Of a stretch of DNA of 64,000 bases, positions 13,023 to 27,018 are shown in pieces. The notes beneath the pieces are model-generated. The model ran no database searches, was not told where the DNA came from, and saw nothing but the letters and a program-made list of their open reading frames with translations. This DNA comes from Megalopta genalis. Lineage: Eukaryota; Arthropoda; Insecta; Hymenoptera; Halictidae. Position 1 is the stretch's first letter, and each line of letters opens with the position of its first letter. Location of the stretch: NCBI RefSeq assembly GCF_051020955.1, contig NC_135016.1, positions 32,619,131-32,683,130 of the forward strand, read 5' to 3'. A program made the position numbers and the translations under genes.

Positions 13023-16000
13023 ATGCGAAACATATGATTTAGCTTCAAATCAATGCGAAGTAGAAGGCTGAGCTTCAAATCCATGCGAATCCAATGGTTT
13101 AGCTTCAAATACTTGTGATATACATGATTTAGCTTCAATTGCGTGAGAAACAAACGAGTTAGCTTCAACTACAAGCGTAACACATGATTCAGGTTTCAAA
13201 TCAAAGCGATATTGAAGGCATGGCTTCATATCCATGTCAATCTAACGATTTCTCTTCAAATACTTGTGATATACATGATTTAGCTTCAACTGCATGACAA
13301 ACAAACGAGTTACCTTCAAATCAATGCGAAGTAGAAGGCTTAGCTTCAAATCCATGCCAATCAAACGGTTTAACTTCAAATACTTGCGATATACATGATT
13401 TAGTTTCAACTGCGTGCGAAACAAACGAGTTAGCTTCAAATCCATGCGTAACATATGATTTAGCTTCAAATCAATGCGAAGTAGAAGGCTGAGCTTCAAA
13501 TCCATGCGAATTAAATGGTTTAGCTTCAAATACTTCTGATATACATGATTTAGCTTCAATTGCGTGAGAAACAAACGAGTTAGGTTCAAATCCATGCGAA
13601 ACATATGATTTACCTTCAAATCAATGCGAAGTAGAAGGCTTAGGTTCATATCCATGCGAATCCAATGGTTTAGCTTCAAATACTTGTGATATACGTGATT
13701 TAGCTTCAATTGCGTGAGAAACAAACGAGTTAGCTTCAACTACAAGCGAAACACATGATTCAGGTTTCAAATCAATGCGATATTAGAAGGCATAGCTTTA
13801 AATCCATGTCAATTGAACGGTTTATCTTCAAATACTTGTGATATACATGATTTAGCTTCAACTGCATGCGAAACAAACGAGTTAGCTTCAAATCAATGCG
13901 AAGTGGGAGGTTTATCTTCAAATCCATGCGAAACAAATGGTTTAGCTTCAAATACTTGTAATATAGATGATTTAGCTTCAACTGCATGCGAAACAAACGA
14001 GTTAGCTTCAAATCCATACGAAGCAGAAGGATTATCTTTAAATACATGAGAAACAAATGGTTTAGCGTCAAATACTTGTGATATACACGATATAGTTTCA
14101 AATGCAGGCGAAACAGACCAGTTAGCTTCAAAAACATGCGAAACACATGATTTAGCTTCAAATCAATGCGAGGTAGAAGGCTTAGCTTCAAATACATGAG
14201 AAACAAATGATTTATCTTCAGATAATTGCGATATAAGTTACATAGCTTCAAATGCAGGCGAAACAATCGAATTAGCTTCACATTCAAGCGAAGTAGAAGG
14301 CTTAGCTTCAAATCCATGCGAATCGTATAGTTTAGCTTCAAATACTTGTTTTATACATGATTTAACTTCAACTGCATGCGAAACAAACGAGTTAGCTTCA
14401 AATCCAAGTGAAACACATGATTTAGCATCAAATTCAGGCGAAACACATGGTTTAGCATAATATTCATGCGAAACAGATGGTTTAGATTCAGATACTTGTG
14501 ATAGACATGATTTAGCTTCAACTGCATGCGAAACAAACGAGTTAGCTTCAAATCCATGCGAAACATATGATTTAGCTTCAAATCAATGCGAAGTAGAAGA
14601 CTGAGCTTCAAATCCATGCGAATCCAATGGTTTAGCTTCAAATACTTGTGATATACATGATTTAGCTTCAACTGCATGCGAAACAAACGAGTTAGCTTCA
14701 AATCCATGCGAAACACATGATCTAGCCTCAAATTTATGCGAATCAAATGGTTTAGCATCATAGCTTCATATTCTAGAGAAACAGATCATTTAGATTCTGA
14801 TACATGTGACAAACATGATTTAGCTTCAACTGCATGCGAAACAAACGAGTTAGCTTCAAATCGAAGAGAAACACATGATTTAGTTTCAAATCAATGCGAA
14901 ACAAACGAGTTAGCTTCAAATCAATGCGAAGTAAATGGTTTATCTTCAAATCAATGCGAGGTAGAAGGCTTAGCTTCAAATACATGAGAAACAAATGATT
15001 TATCTTCAGATAATTGCGATATAAGTTACATAGCTTCACATGCAGGCGAAACAATCGAATTAGCTACAAATTCAAGCGAAGTAGAAGGCTTAGCTTCAAA
15101 TCCATGCGAAACGTATAGTTTAGCTTCAAATACTTGTTTTATACATGATTTAGCTTCAACTGCATGCGAAACAAACGAGTTAGCTTCAAATCCAAGTGAA
15201 ACACATGATTTAGCATTAAATTCAGGCGAAACAAAATCTTTAGCTTCATATACTTGTAATATACATGATTTAGTTTCAACTGCATGCGAAACTATCGAGT
15301 TAGCTTCAAATCAATGCGAAGTAGAAGACTTATCTTCAAATCCATGCGAAGCAAGTGGTTTAGCTTCAAATACTTGTGATAAACATGATTTTGCTTCAAT
15401 TGCATGCGAAACAAACGAGTTAGCTTCAAATCATTGCGAAGCGGGAGGTTTATCTTCAAATCAATGCGAAACAAGTGATTTAGCTTCAAATAGTTGTGAT
15501 ATACATGATTTAGCTTCAACTGCATGCGAAACAAACTAGTTAGCTTCAACTCAATGCGAAGTAGAATGCTTAGCTTCAAATCCATGCCAATCAAACGGTT
15601 TAGCTTCAAATACTTGCGATATACATGATTTAGTTTCAACTGCATGCGAAACAAACGAGTTAGCTTCAAATCCATGCGAAACACATGATTTAGCTTCAAA
15701 TCAATGCGAAATAGAAGGCTTAGCATCAACTCCACGCGACACAATTTATTTAGCTTCATATACTTGCGATATAAGTGATACAGCTTCAAATGCAGGCGAA
15801 ACAATCGAGTTAGATTCAAATCCAAGCGAAACACATGATTTAGCATCAAATCATTGCGAAGTAGATGGCTTGGCTACAAATCCAAGCGAAACACATGATT
15901 TACCTTCAAATACTTGCGATATAAATGAAATAGCTTCAAGTGCATGCGAAACAAACGAGTTAGCTTCAAATCTATTAGAAGTAGAAGGACTAGCTTCAAA

Positions 16001-17001
16001 TACATGCGAAACAATCGAGTTAGCATCAAATCTATGCGAAACACATGATTTTGCTTCAAATCAATGCGAAGTAGAAGATTTAGGTTCAAATACATGCGAA
16101 ACAAATGGTTTAGCTTCAAATACTTGTGATATACATGATTTTGCTTCAGCTGCATGCGAAACAAACGATTTAGCTTCACAACCAAGCGAAACACATGATT
16201 TAGCTTCAAATCAATGCAAAATAGAAGGCTTAGCATCAAATCCATGCGACACAAATTATTTAGCTTCACATACTTGCGATATAAGTGATGTAGCTTCAAA
16301 TGCAGGCGAAACAAACGAGTGATATTCAAATCCAAACGTAAAGCATGATTTAACTTCAAATCAATGCGAAGTAGAAGATTTAGGTTCAAATACATGCGAA
16401 TCAAATGGTTTAACTTCAAATAATTGTGATACACATGATTTTGCTTCAGCTGCTTGCGAAACAAACGATTTAGCTTCACACCCAAGGGAAACACATGATT
16501 TAACTTCAAATCAATGCGAAGTAGAAGGCTTAGGATCAAATCCATGCGACACAAATTATTTAGCTTCTTATACTTGCGATATAAGTGATGTAGATTCAAA
16601 TGCACGCGAAACAAACGAGTGAGCTTTAAATCCAAGAGTAACATATGATTTAACTTCAAATCAATGGGAATTAGAAAATTTAGGTTCAAATACATGCGAA
16701 ATAAAAGGTTTAGCTTCAAATACTTGTGATATACATGATTCAGCTTCAACTGCATGCGAGACAAACGAGTTAGCTTCAAATCCAAGCGAAACACATGACT
16801 TCGCTTCAAATCAATGCGAAATAGTACGCTTAGCATCAAATCCATGCGACACATATTATTTAGCTTCGTATACTTGCGATATAAGTGATATTGCTTCAAA
16901 TGCAGGCGAAACAAACGAGTGATCTTCAAATCCAAGCGTAACACATGATTTAACTTCAAATCAATGCGGAGTAGAAGATTTGGGTTCAAATAGATGCGAA
17001 A
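12328..17001 (+). repeat. Segmental duplication B, copy 2
   Basis: Partner of 2116-6788. It covers the end of HOR block 3, the whole irregular domain 13023-15850 and the start of HOR block 4, so the duplication carried HOR/irregular boundaries with it. Homology stops at about 17001, where this copy begins a local 300-bp duplication instead. Confidence 0.93.
13023..15850 (+). repeat. Irregular repeat domain, copy of 2821-5640
   Basis: This block follows the irregular domain at 2821-5640 base for base at an offset of 10,213 after two small indels. Only scattered substitutions are visible, for example AGATTCTGAT versus AGATTCAGAT near 14797 and TAGTTTC versus TAGCTTC near 14883. Four/five-monomer cycling and the same aberrant monomers (GATTCAGGTTTC) are present. 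Confidence 0.9.
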
Positions 17002-18669
17002 TAAAAGGTTTAGCTTCAAATACTTGTGATATACATGATTCAGCTTCAACTGCATGCGAGACAAACGAGTTAGCTTCAAATCCAAGCGAAACACATGACT
17101 TCGCTTGAAATCAATGCGAAATAGTACGCTTAGCATCAAATCCATGCGACACATATTATTTAGCTTCGTATACTTGCGATATAAGTGATATTGCTTCAAA
17201 TGCAGGCGAAACAAACGAGTGATCTTCAAATCCAAGCGTAACACATGATTTAACTTCAAATCAATGGGAAGTAGAAGATTTACCTTCAAATCCATGCGAA
17301 ACAAATGGTTTAGCTTCAAATACTTGTGATATACATGATTTTGCTTTAGCTGCATGAGAAACAAACGATATAGCTTCACACCCAAGGGAAACACATGATT
17401 TAACTTCAAATCAATGCGAAGTAGAAGGCTTAGCATCAAATCCATGCGACACAAATTATTTACCTTCATATACTTGCGATATAAGTGATATAGCTTCAAA
17501 TGCAGGCGAAACAAACGAGTGATCTTCAAATCCAAGCGTAACACATGATTTAACTTCAAATCAATGGGAAGTTGAAGATTTAGGTTCAAATACATGCGAA
17601 ACAAATGGTTTAGCTTCAAATACTTGTGGTATACATGATTTTGCTTTAGCTGCATGAGAAACAAACGATTTAGCTTCACACCCAAGGGAAACACATGATT
17701 TAACTTCAAATCAATGCGAAGTAGAAGGCTTAGCATCAAATCCATGCGACACAAATTATTTAGCTTCATATACTTGCGATATAAGTGATATAGCTTCAAA
17801 TGCAGGCGAAACAAACGAGTGATCTTCAAATCCAAGCGTAACACATGATTTAACTTCAAATCAATGCGAAGTAGAAGATTTAGGTTCAAATACATGCGAA
17901 ACAAATGGTTTAGCTTCAAATACTTGTGATATACATGATTTTGCTTCAGCTGCATGCGAAACAAACGATTTAGCTTCACAACCAAGCGAAACACATGATT
18001 TAGCTTCAAATCAATGCAAAATAGAAGGCTTAGCATCAAAGACATGCGACACAAATTATTTAGCTTCACATACTTGCGATATAAGTGATGTAGCTTCAAA
18101 TGCAGGCGAAACAAACGAGTGATATTCAAATCCAAACGTAAAGCATGATTTAACTTCAAATCAATGCGAAGTAGAAGATTTAGGTTCAAATACATGCGAA
18201 ACAAATGGTTTAACTTCAAATAATTGTGATACACATGATTTTGCTTCAGCTGCTTGCGAAACAAACGATTTAGCTTCACACCCAAGGGAAACACATGATT
18301 TAACTTCAAATCAATGCGAAGTAGAAGGCTTAGGATCAAATCCATGCGACACAAATTATTTAGCTTCTTATACTTGCGATATAAGTGATATAGCTTCAAA
18401 TGCAGGCGAAACAAACGAGTGATCTTCAAATCCAAGCGTAACACATGATTTAACTTCAAATCAATGCGAAGTAGAAGATTTAGGTTCAAATACATGCGAA
18501 ACAAATGGTTTAGCTTCAAATACTTGTGATATACATGATTTAGCTGCAACTGCATGCGAAACAAACGAGTTATCTTCAAATCCAAGCGAAACACATGATT
18601 TAGCTTCAAATCAATGCGAAATAGAAGGCTTAGCATCAAATCCATGCGACACAAATTATTTAGCTTCAT
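15874..18669 (-). other. Longest open frame (931 codons), judged non-coding
   Basis: The minus strand is open for 931 codons, reading as a degenerate ten-residue cycle close to LKLNHVFRMD. The monomer is 30 bp, exactly ten codons, and its consensus has no stop in this frame, so openness is inherited by every unit. A methionine codon occurs in nearly every unit, so the start has no meaning. The frame covers part of the irregular-derived stretch and all of HOR block 4 without any change in repeat structure at its ends. Changes between monomers fall on all three codon positions. There is no signal peptide, unique domain or non-repeat flank. A real repetitive protein cannot be excluded without expression data, but I think it unlikely. 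Confidence 0.8.
16055..18389 (+). repeat. 1,800-bp-spaced HOR copies
   Basis: The stretch 16055-16589 recurs at 17855-18389, six HORs away. Both copies carry subfamily-B signatures plus private variants (CACAACCAAGCG, AAACGTAAAGCATG, TAGGATCAAATCC). The intervening sequence contains local 300-bp duplications. Confidence 0.85.
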
Positions 18670-21600
18670 ATACTTGCGATATAAGTGATGTAGCTACAAA
18701 TGCAGGCAAAACAAACGAGTGATATTCAAATCCAAACGTAAAGCATGATTTAACTTCAAATCAATGCGAAGAAGAAGATTTAGGTTCAAATACATGCGAA
18801 ACAAATGGTTTAACTTCAAATAATTGTGATACACATGATTTTGCTTCAGCTGCTTGCGAAACAAACGATTTAGCTTCACACCCAAGGGGAACACATGATT
18901 TAAATTCAAATCAATGCGAAGTAGAAGGCTTAGGATCAAATCCATGCGACACTAATTATTTAGCTTCTTATACTTGCGATATAAGTGATATAGCTTCAAA
19001 TGCTGGCGAATCAAACGAGTGAGCTTTAAATCCAAGTGTAACACATTATTTAGCTTCAAATCAATGGGAACTAGAAGATTTACCTTCAAATCCATGCGAA
19101 ACAAATGGTTTAGCTTCAAATACTTGTGATATACATGATTTAGCTTCAACTGCATGCGAAACAAACGAGTTAGCTTCAAATCCAAGCGAAACACGTGATT
19201 TAGCTTCAATCAATGCGAAGTAGAGTGCTTATCTTCAAATCCATGCGAAACGAATGGTTGAGCTTCAAATACTTGTGATATACATGATTTAGCTTCAACT
19301 GAATTGGGAAACAAACGAGTTAGCTACAAACCCTAGAGAAACAAATGATTTAGCTTCAAATCAGTGCGAAGTAGAAGGCATAGATTCAAATACATGTGAA
19401 ACGAATGATTGAGCTTCCAATACTTGCAAATATAAGTGATATAGCTACAAATGCATGAGAAACAAACGAGTTAGCTTACAATCCAAGCTAAACACATGAT
19501 ATAGCATCAAATCATGCAGGCGAAACAATCGAGTTAGCTTCAAATCCATGCGAACCACATGATTTAGCTTAAAAAAAATTCATGCGAAACACATGGTTTA
19601 ATTTAATATTCATTCGAAACATATGGTTTCACTTAATATTCATGCGAAGCAAATGGTTCAGATTCAAATACTTGTGATATACGTGATTTAGCTTCAACTG
19701 CATGCTAAACACATGATTTAGCTTCAAATCAATGCGGAGTAGAAGGTTTAGCTTCAAACACATGCGAAGCAAATGGTTTAGCTTTAAATACATGTGATAT
19801 AAATGATATAGCTTCAAATGCAGACGAAACACCAAGTTAGCTTCAAATCCATGCGAATCACATGATTTAGCATCAAATCAATGCGAAGTAGAAGGCTTAG
19901 AGTGAAATCCATGCGACAATAATGAATTAGCTACAAATGCTTGCGATATAAGTGATATAGCTTTATATGCAGGTGAAACAAACGAGTTAGCTTCATATCC
20001 ATGCGAAACACGTGATTTAGCTTCAAATTCAAGCGAAGTAGAAGGATTAGCTTCAAATCAATGCGAAACAAATGGTTTAGCTTCAAATACTTGTGATATA
20101 CATGATTTAGCTTCAACCGGATGCGAAACATACGAGTTATCTTCAAATATAAGCGACATACATGATTCATCTTCAAATTCATGCGAAGTAGAAGGCTTAG
20201 CTTCAAATCCATCCGAAACGAATGGTATAGCTTCAAATACTTGTTTTATACATGATTTAGCTTCAACTGCATGCGAGACAAACGAGTTAGAGTCAAATCC
20301 AAGCGAAACACATGATTTAGCTTCAAATCAATGCGAAGTAGAAGGCTTAGCTTCAAATCAATGCGAAACAAATGGTTTAGCTTCAAATACTTGTGATGTA
20401 CATGATTTAGCATCAACTGCATGCGAAACAAACGAGTTAGCTTCAAATCCAATCGAAACACATGATTTAGCTTCAAATCAATGCGGAGTTGAAGGCTTAG
20501 CTTCAAATCCATGCGAAACGTATGATTAAGTTTCAAATACTTGCGATATAAGTGATATAGCTTCAAAAGCAGAAGGAACAAACGAGGTAGCTTCAATACC
20601 ATGCGAAACAAATGATTTAGCTTCAAATCAATGCGAAGTAAAAGGCTGAGCATCAAATCCATGCGAAACACATGATTTAGCTTCCAATTAATGGGAAGTA
20701 GAAGGCTTAGCTTCAAATCCATGCGAAATAAATGGTTTAGCTTCAAATACTAGTGATATTCGTTATTCAGATTTAACTGCATGCGCAACGAACGAGTTAG
20801 CTTCAAATCCATGCGATACACAAGATTTAGCTTCAAATCAATGCGATGTAGAAGGTTTAGCTTCAAATCCATGCGATACACAAGATTTAGATTCAAATCA
20901 ATGCGATGTAGAAGGTTCAGCTTCAAATCCATGCGACACGTATGATTTAGCTTCAAATACTTGCGATATAAGTGATATAGCTTCAAAAGCAGAGGGAACA
21001 AACGAGGTAGCTTCAATTCCATGCGAAACAAATGATTTAGCTTCAAATCAATGCGAAGTAGAAGGCCTAGCTTCAAATCCATGCAAAACACATGATTTAG
21101 CTTCAAATCCATGGGATGTAGAAGGCTTAGTTTCAAATCCATGCGAAACAAATGGTTTAGCTTCAAATACTTCTGATGTACATGATTTAGCTTCAACTTC
21201 ATGTGAAACTAACGTGTTAGCTTCAATTCCAAGCGAAACACTTGATTTAGCTTGAAATCAATGCGAAGTGGAAGTCTTAGCTCCAAATCCATGCGAAACA
21301 AATGGTTTAGATTCAAATACTTGTGACATACATGATTTAGTTAGAACTGCATGTGAAACAAACGAGTAAGCTCAAATCCATGCGAAACACATGATTTAGC
21401 TTAAAGTATTTGTGATATACATGATTTAGCTTCAACTGCATGCGAAACAAACGAGTTAGCTTCAAGTCCAAGCGAATCACATGATTTCGCTTCAAATGAA
21501 TGCGAAGTAGAAGGATTAGGTTGAAATCCGTGCCAAACAAATGGTTTAGCTTCAAATACTTGTGATATACATGATTTAGCTTCAACTGTATGCGAAACAA

Positions 21601-24600
21601 TCGAGTTAGCTTCAAATCCATGCGATACAAATGACTTAGCTTCAAATTCTTGTGCTATAAATGATATATCTTCAACTCGAAGCGAAACAAGCGAGTTAGG
21701 TTCAAATCCATGCGACACACATGATTTAGCTTCAAATTAATGCGGAAATGATATAGCTTCAAATGCAAGCGGAACCAATGAGGTAGCTTCATAACTATGC
21801 GAAACACAAGACTTAGCTTCAAATACTTGCGATATAAATGGTATAGCTTCAAATGCATGCAAAACAGACGAGTTACCTTCAACTTTATGCGAAATACATG
21901 AATTAGCTTCAGATCAATGCGAAGTAAAAGGCTTGGCTTCAAATACATGCGAATCAAATGGTTTAGCTTAAACTACTTGTGATATACATGATTTAGCTTC
22001 AACTGTATGCGAAGCAAACAAGTTAGCTACAAATCCAAGCGGAACAAATGATTTAAATTCAAATCAATGCGAAGTTGAAGTCTTATCTTCGAATCCATGC
22101 GAGTCAAATGATTTAGCTTCAAAAACTTGTGACATACATGATTTATCTTCAACTGCATGCGAAACAAACGAGTATGCTTCAAATCCATGCGAATCACATG
22201 ATTTAGCTTCGTATGAATGCGAAGTAGTAGGATTAGGTTGAAATCCGTGCCAAACAAATGGTTTAGCTTCAAATCCAAGCGAAACACATGATTTAGCTTC
22301 AAATCAATGCGAAGTAGATGGCTTAGCTTCAAATCCATGCGAGCCAAATGGTTTAGCTTCAAATACTTGTGATATACATGAGTTAGCTTCAACAGCATGC
22401 GAAACAAACGAGTTAGCTTCAAATCCATGTGAAACACATGATTTAGCTTCAAATAAATGCGAAACACATGGTTTAGCTTAATATTCATGTGAAGTAGAAG
22501 GATTTGCTTCAAATCCATGCGAAACACATGGTTTAGCTTAATATTCATGCCAAGTAGAAGGCTTAGTTTCAAATCCATGCGAAATAAATGATTTACCTTC
22601 AAATACTTGCGATATAAATGATTTAGCTTCAAATCAGAGCGATGTAAAAGGTTTAGCTTCTCATCCATGAGACTAAAATGATTTAGCTTCAGACACTTAC
22701 GATATACATGATTTAGATGCTACTGCATTCGAAACAAACGAGTTAGTTTCAAGTCCAAGCGAAACGAATGATAGAGCTTCAAATACTTGCGAATATAAGT
22801 GAAATAGCTTCAAATGCTGGCGAACAAAATGAGTTGGCTTCAAATCCATGCGAAACACGTCATTTAGCTTCAAATCAATGCGAAGTAGAAGGCTTATCTT
22901 CAAATCCATGCGAAATAAATGGTTTAGCTGCAAATACTTGTGACATACATGATTTATCTTCAACAGCATGCGAAACAAACGAGTAAGCTTCAAATACATG
23001 CGAATCACATGATTTAGCTTCAAATCAATGCGAATCAAATGGTTTAGCTTCAAATACTTGTGATATACGTGATTTGGCTTCAACTGCATGCGAAACAAAC
23101 GAGTTAGCTTCAAATCCATGCGAAACACATGATTTAGCTTCAAATCTATGCGAAGTAGAAGGATTAGCTTGAAATCCATGCGAAACAAATGGTTTAGCTT
23201 CAAATAAATGCGTAGTAGAAGGCTTAGATTCAAATCCAGGCGAAACAAATGGTTTAGCTTCAAATACTTGTGATATACATGATTTAGCTTCAACTGCATG
23301 CGAAACAAACGACTTAGCTTGAAATCCATGCGAAACACTTGATTTAGTTTCCAATTCATGCGAAACACATGATTTAGCTTCAAATCAATGCGAAGTGGAA
23401 GGCTTATATTCAAATCCATGCGAAACAATTGGTTTAGCTTTAAATACTTGTGATATACATGATTTAACTACAACTGGATGTGGAACAAACGAGTTAGCTT
23501 CAAATCCAAGCGAAGCAAATGATTTTGCTTCAAAACAATGCGACGTAGAAGGGTTAACTTCAAATCCATGCGTAACAAATGATTTACCTTGAAATACTTA
23601 CGACATAAATGATTTAGCTTCAAATAAATGCGAAGTATATGGCTTAGCTTCAAATACATGCGAATCAAATGGTTTAGCTTCAAATCAATGCGAAGCAAAT
23701 GGTTTCGATTCAAATACTTGTGATAAACATGATTTAGATTCAACTGCATGCGAATCAAACGAGTTAGATTCAAATCGAATTGAAATACATGATTTAACTT
23801 CGAATCAATGGGAAGTAGTAGTCTTAGCTTCAAAGCAATGAGAAACAAATGGTATAGCTTCACATACTTGCAGTTTAAATGAAATAGCTTTAACTGCAGG
23901 CGAAACAAACGAGTTAGCTTCAAATCCATGAGAAACACATGATTTAGCATCAAATCAATGCGAAGTAGAAGGCTAATCTTCGAATCCATGCGAAACAAAA
24001 GGTTTTGCTTCAAATATTTGTGATATACATGATATAGCTTCAACTGTATGCGAAACAAACGAGTTAGCTTCAAATCCAAGCGGAACACATGATTTAGCTT
24101 CAAATCCATGCGAAACGAATGATTTAGCTTCAAATACTTGCGAATATAAGGGAGACGGCTTCAAATGCATGCGAAACAAACGAGTTAGCTTCACATCCGC
24201 GCGAAACACATGATTTAGCTTCAAATCAATGCGAAGTAGAAGGCTTAGCTTCAAATCCATGCGAAACAAATGGTTTAGCTACAAATACTTGTGATATACA
24301 TTATTTAGCTACAACCGCATGCGAAAAAAACGAGTTAGCTTCAAATCCATGCGAAACACACGATTTAGCTTCAAATCAATGCAAAGTAGAATACTTAGCT
24401 TCAAATCCATGCGAAACAAATGGTTTGGCTTCAAATATTTGCGATATAAATGAAGTAACTTCAAATGCAGAGGATACAGTCAAGTTAGCTTCAAATCCAT
24501 GCAAAACACATGATTAAGCTTCAAATCCATGGGCAACACATAATTTAGGATCATTGTCATGGTAAACACATGATTTAGCTTCACATACATGCGAAACAAA

Positions 24601-27018
24601 TGGTTTAGCTTCAAATACGTGTCATATACATAATTTATCTTCAACTGCATGCGAAACAAACGACATAGCTTCAAATCCATGCGTAACACATGATTTAGCT
24701 TCAAATCAATGCTATGTAGAAGGTTTAGCTTCAAATCCATGTAAAACACATGATTTAGCTTGTAATTAATGCGAAGTAGAAGGCTTAGCTTCAAATCCAT
24801 GCGAAGCAAATGGTTTAGCTTCAAATACTTGTGATATACGTTATTTAGATTTAACTGCATGCGCAACGAACGAGTTAGGTTCAAATCCATGCGAAACACA
24901 TGATTTAGCTGCAAATCAATGCGATGTAGAAGGTTTGGCTTCAAATCCATGCGAAATAAATGATTGAGTTTCAAACACTTGGGATATAGGTGATTTAGCT
25001 TCAACAGCATGCGAATCAAATGAGTTACCTTCAAATACAAGCGAAACACATAATTTAGCTTCAAATCAATGCGATGTAGTAGGTTTAGCTTGAATTCCAA
25101 GCGAAACACATGATTTAGCTTCAAATACTTGCGATATAAGTGATATAGTTTCAAATGCTGGCGAAACGAACGAGTTAGCTTCAAATCCATGCGTAACACA
25201 TGATTTAGCTGCAAATCATTGCGATGTAGGAGGTTTAGCTTCAAATCCATGCGATACACAAGATTTAGCTTCAAATCAATGCGATGTAGAAGGTTCAGCT
25301 TCAAATCCAAGCGACACATATGATTTAGCTTCAAATACTTGCGATATAAGTGATATAGCTTCAAATGCAGGCGAAACAAACGAGTTAGCTTAAAATCCAA
25401 GCAAAACACATGATTTAGATTCCAATCAATGCGAAGTAGAGGGCTTAGCTTCAAATCCATGCGAAACGAATGATTTAGCTTAAAATACTTGCGAATATAA
25501 GGGATACAGCTTCAAATACATGCGAAACAAACGATTTTGTTTGACATCCGCGCGAAACACATGATGTAGCTTCATATCCAAGGGAAACACATGATTTAGC
25601 TTCAAATCAATGCGATGTAGAAAGTTCAGCTTCAAATCCATGCGACACATATGATTTAGCTTCAAATACTTGCGATATAAGTGATATAGTTTCAAATGCA
25701 GGCGAAACGAACGAGTTAGCCTCAAATCCATGCGAAACACATGATTTTGCTTCAAATCAATGCGATGTAGAAGGCTTTGCTTCAAATCCATGCAAAACAC
25801 GTGGTTTAGGAACCAATCAATGCGAAGTAGAAGGCTTAGCTTCAAATCCATGCAAAACAAATGGTTTGGCATCAAATACTTGTGATATACATGAATCAGC
25901 TTCAACTATATGAGAAACAAACGAGTTAGCTTCAAATCCAAGCGAAACACATGATTTAGCTTCATATCAATGCGTATTTGAAGGCTTAGCTTCAACTCCA
26001 TGCAAAATAAATGAGTAACATTCAAATACTTGCGATGTAAAAGATATAGCTTTAAATACAGACGAAACAAACGAGTTAGCTTCAAATCCATGCGACACAC
26101 GATTTAGCTTCAAATCAATGCGAAGTAGAAGACTTAGCTACAAAACCATGCGAAACAAATGGTTTGGCTTCAAATATTTGCGATATAAATGAAGTAACTT
26201 CAAATGCAGAGGATACAATCAAGTTAGCTTCAAATCCATGCAAAACACATGATTAAGCTTCAAATCCATGGGCAACACAAATTTAAGTTCATTGTCATGG
26301 TAAACACATGATTTAGCTTCACATACATGCGAAACAAATGGTTTAGCTTCAAATACGTGTCATATACATGATTTAGCTTCAACTGCATGCGAAACAAACG
26401 AGATAGCTTCAAATCCATGCGAAATAAATGATTGAGTTTCAAACACTTGGGATATAGGTGATATAGCTTCAACTGCATGCGAATCAAATGAGTTACCTTA
26501 AAATCCAAGCGAAACACATAATTTAGCTTCAAATCAATGCGATGTAGAAGGTTCAGCTTCAAATCCAAGCGACACATATGATTTAGCTTCAAATCAATGC
26601 GATGTAGAAGGTTCAGCTTCAAATCCATGCGACACATATGAATTAGCTTCAAATACTTGCGATATAAGTGATAAAGCTTCAAAAGCTGGAGGAACAAACG
26701 AGGTAGATTCAATTCCATGCGAAACAAATGATTTAGCTTCAAACACTTGGGGTACAAGTGATATAGCTTCAAATGCAGGCGAAACAAACGAGTGAGCTTT
26801 AAATCCATGCGAAACACATGATTTAGCTGCAAATCAATGCGATGTAGAAGGTTTTGCTTCAAATCCATGCGATACACAAGATTTAGCTTCAAATCAATGC
26901 GATGTAGAAGGTTCAGCTTCAAATCCATGCGACACATATGAATTAGCTTCAAATACTTGCGATATAAGTGATATAGCTTCAAAAGCTGGAAGAACAAACG
27001 AGGTAGATTCAATTCCAT

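Larger units (their letters stand above)
15851..19200 (+). repeat. 300-bp higher-order repeat block 4
   Basis: Ten-monomer HOR sequence, almost free of indels, mostly subfamily B. It contains an exact-looking 300-bp local duplication (16690-16990 and 16990-17290, sharing the private variant ATAGTACGCTTAG). A further near-duplicate pair lies at 17300-17600 and 17600-17900 (TTTAGCTGCATGAG). An 1,800-bp-spaced repeat links 16055-16589 with 17855-18389. The HOR pattern ends at about 19205 with a 2-bp loss (TTCAATCAATG). Confidence 0.9.

Noticed and set aside
19561..19600. A8 run as a poly(A) tail of a retroelement insertion
   Set aside because: It sits inside a normal monomer (TTTAGCTTAAAAAAAATTC) with satellite on both sides, and there is no element body or target-site duplication.
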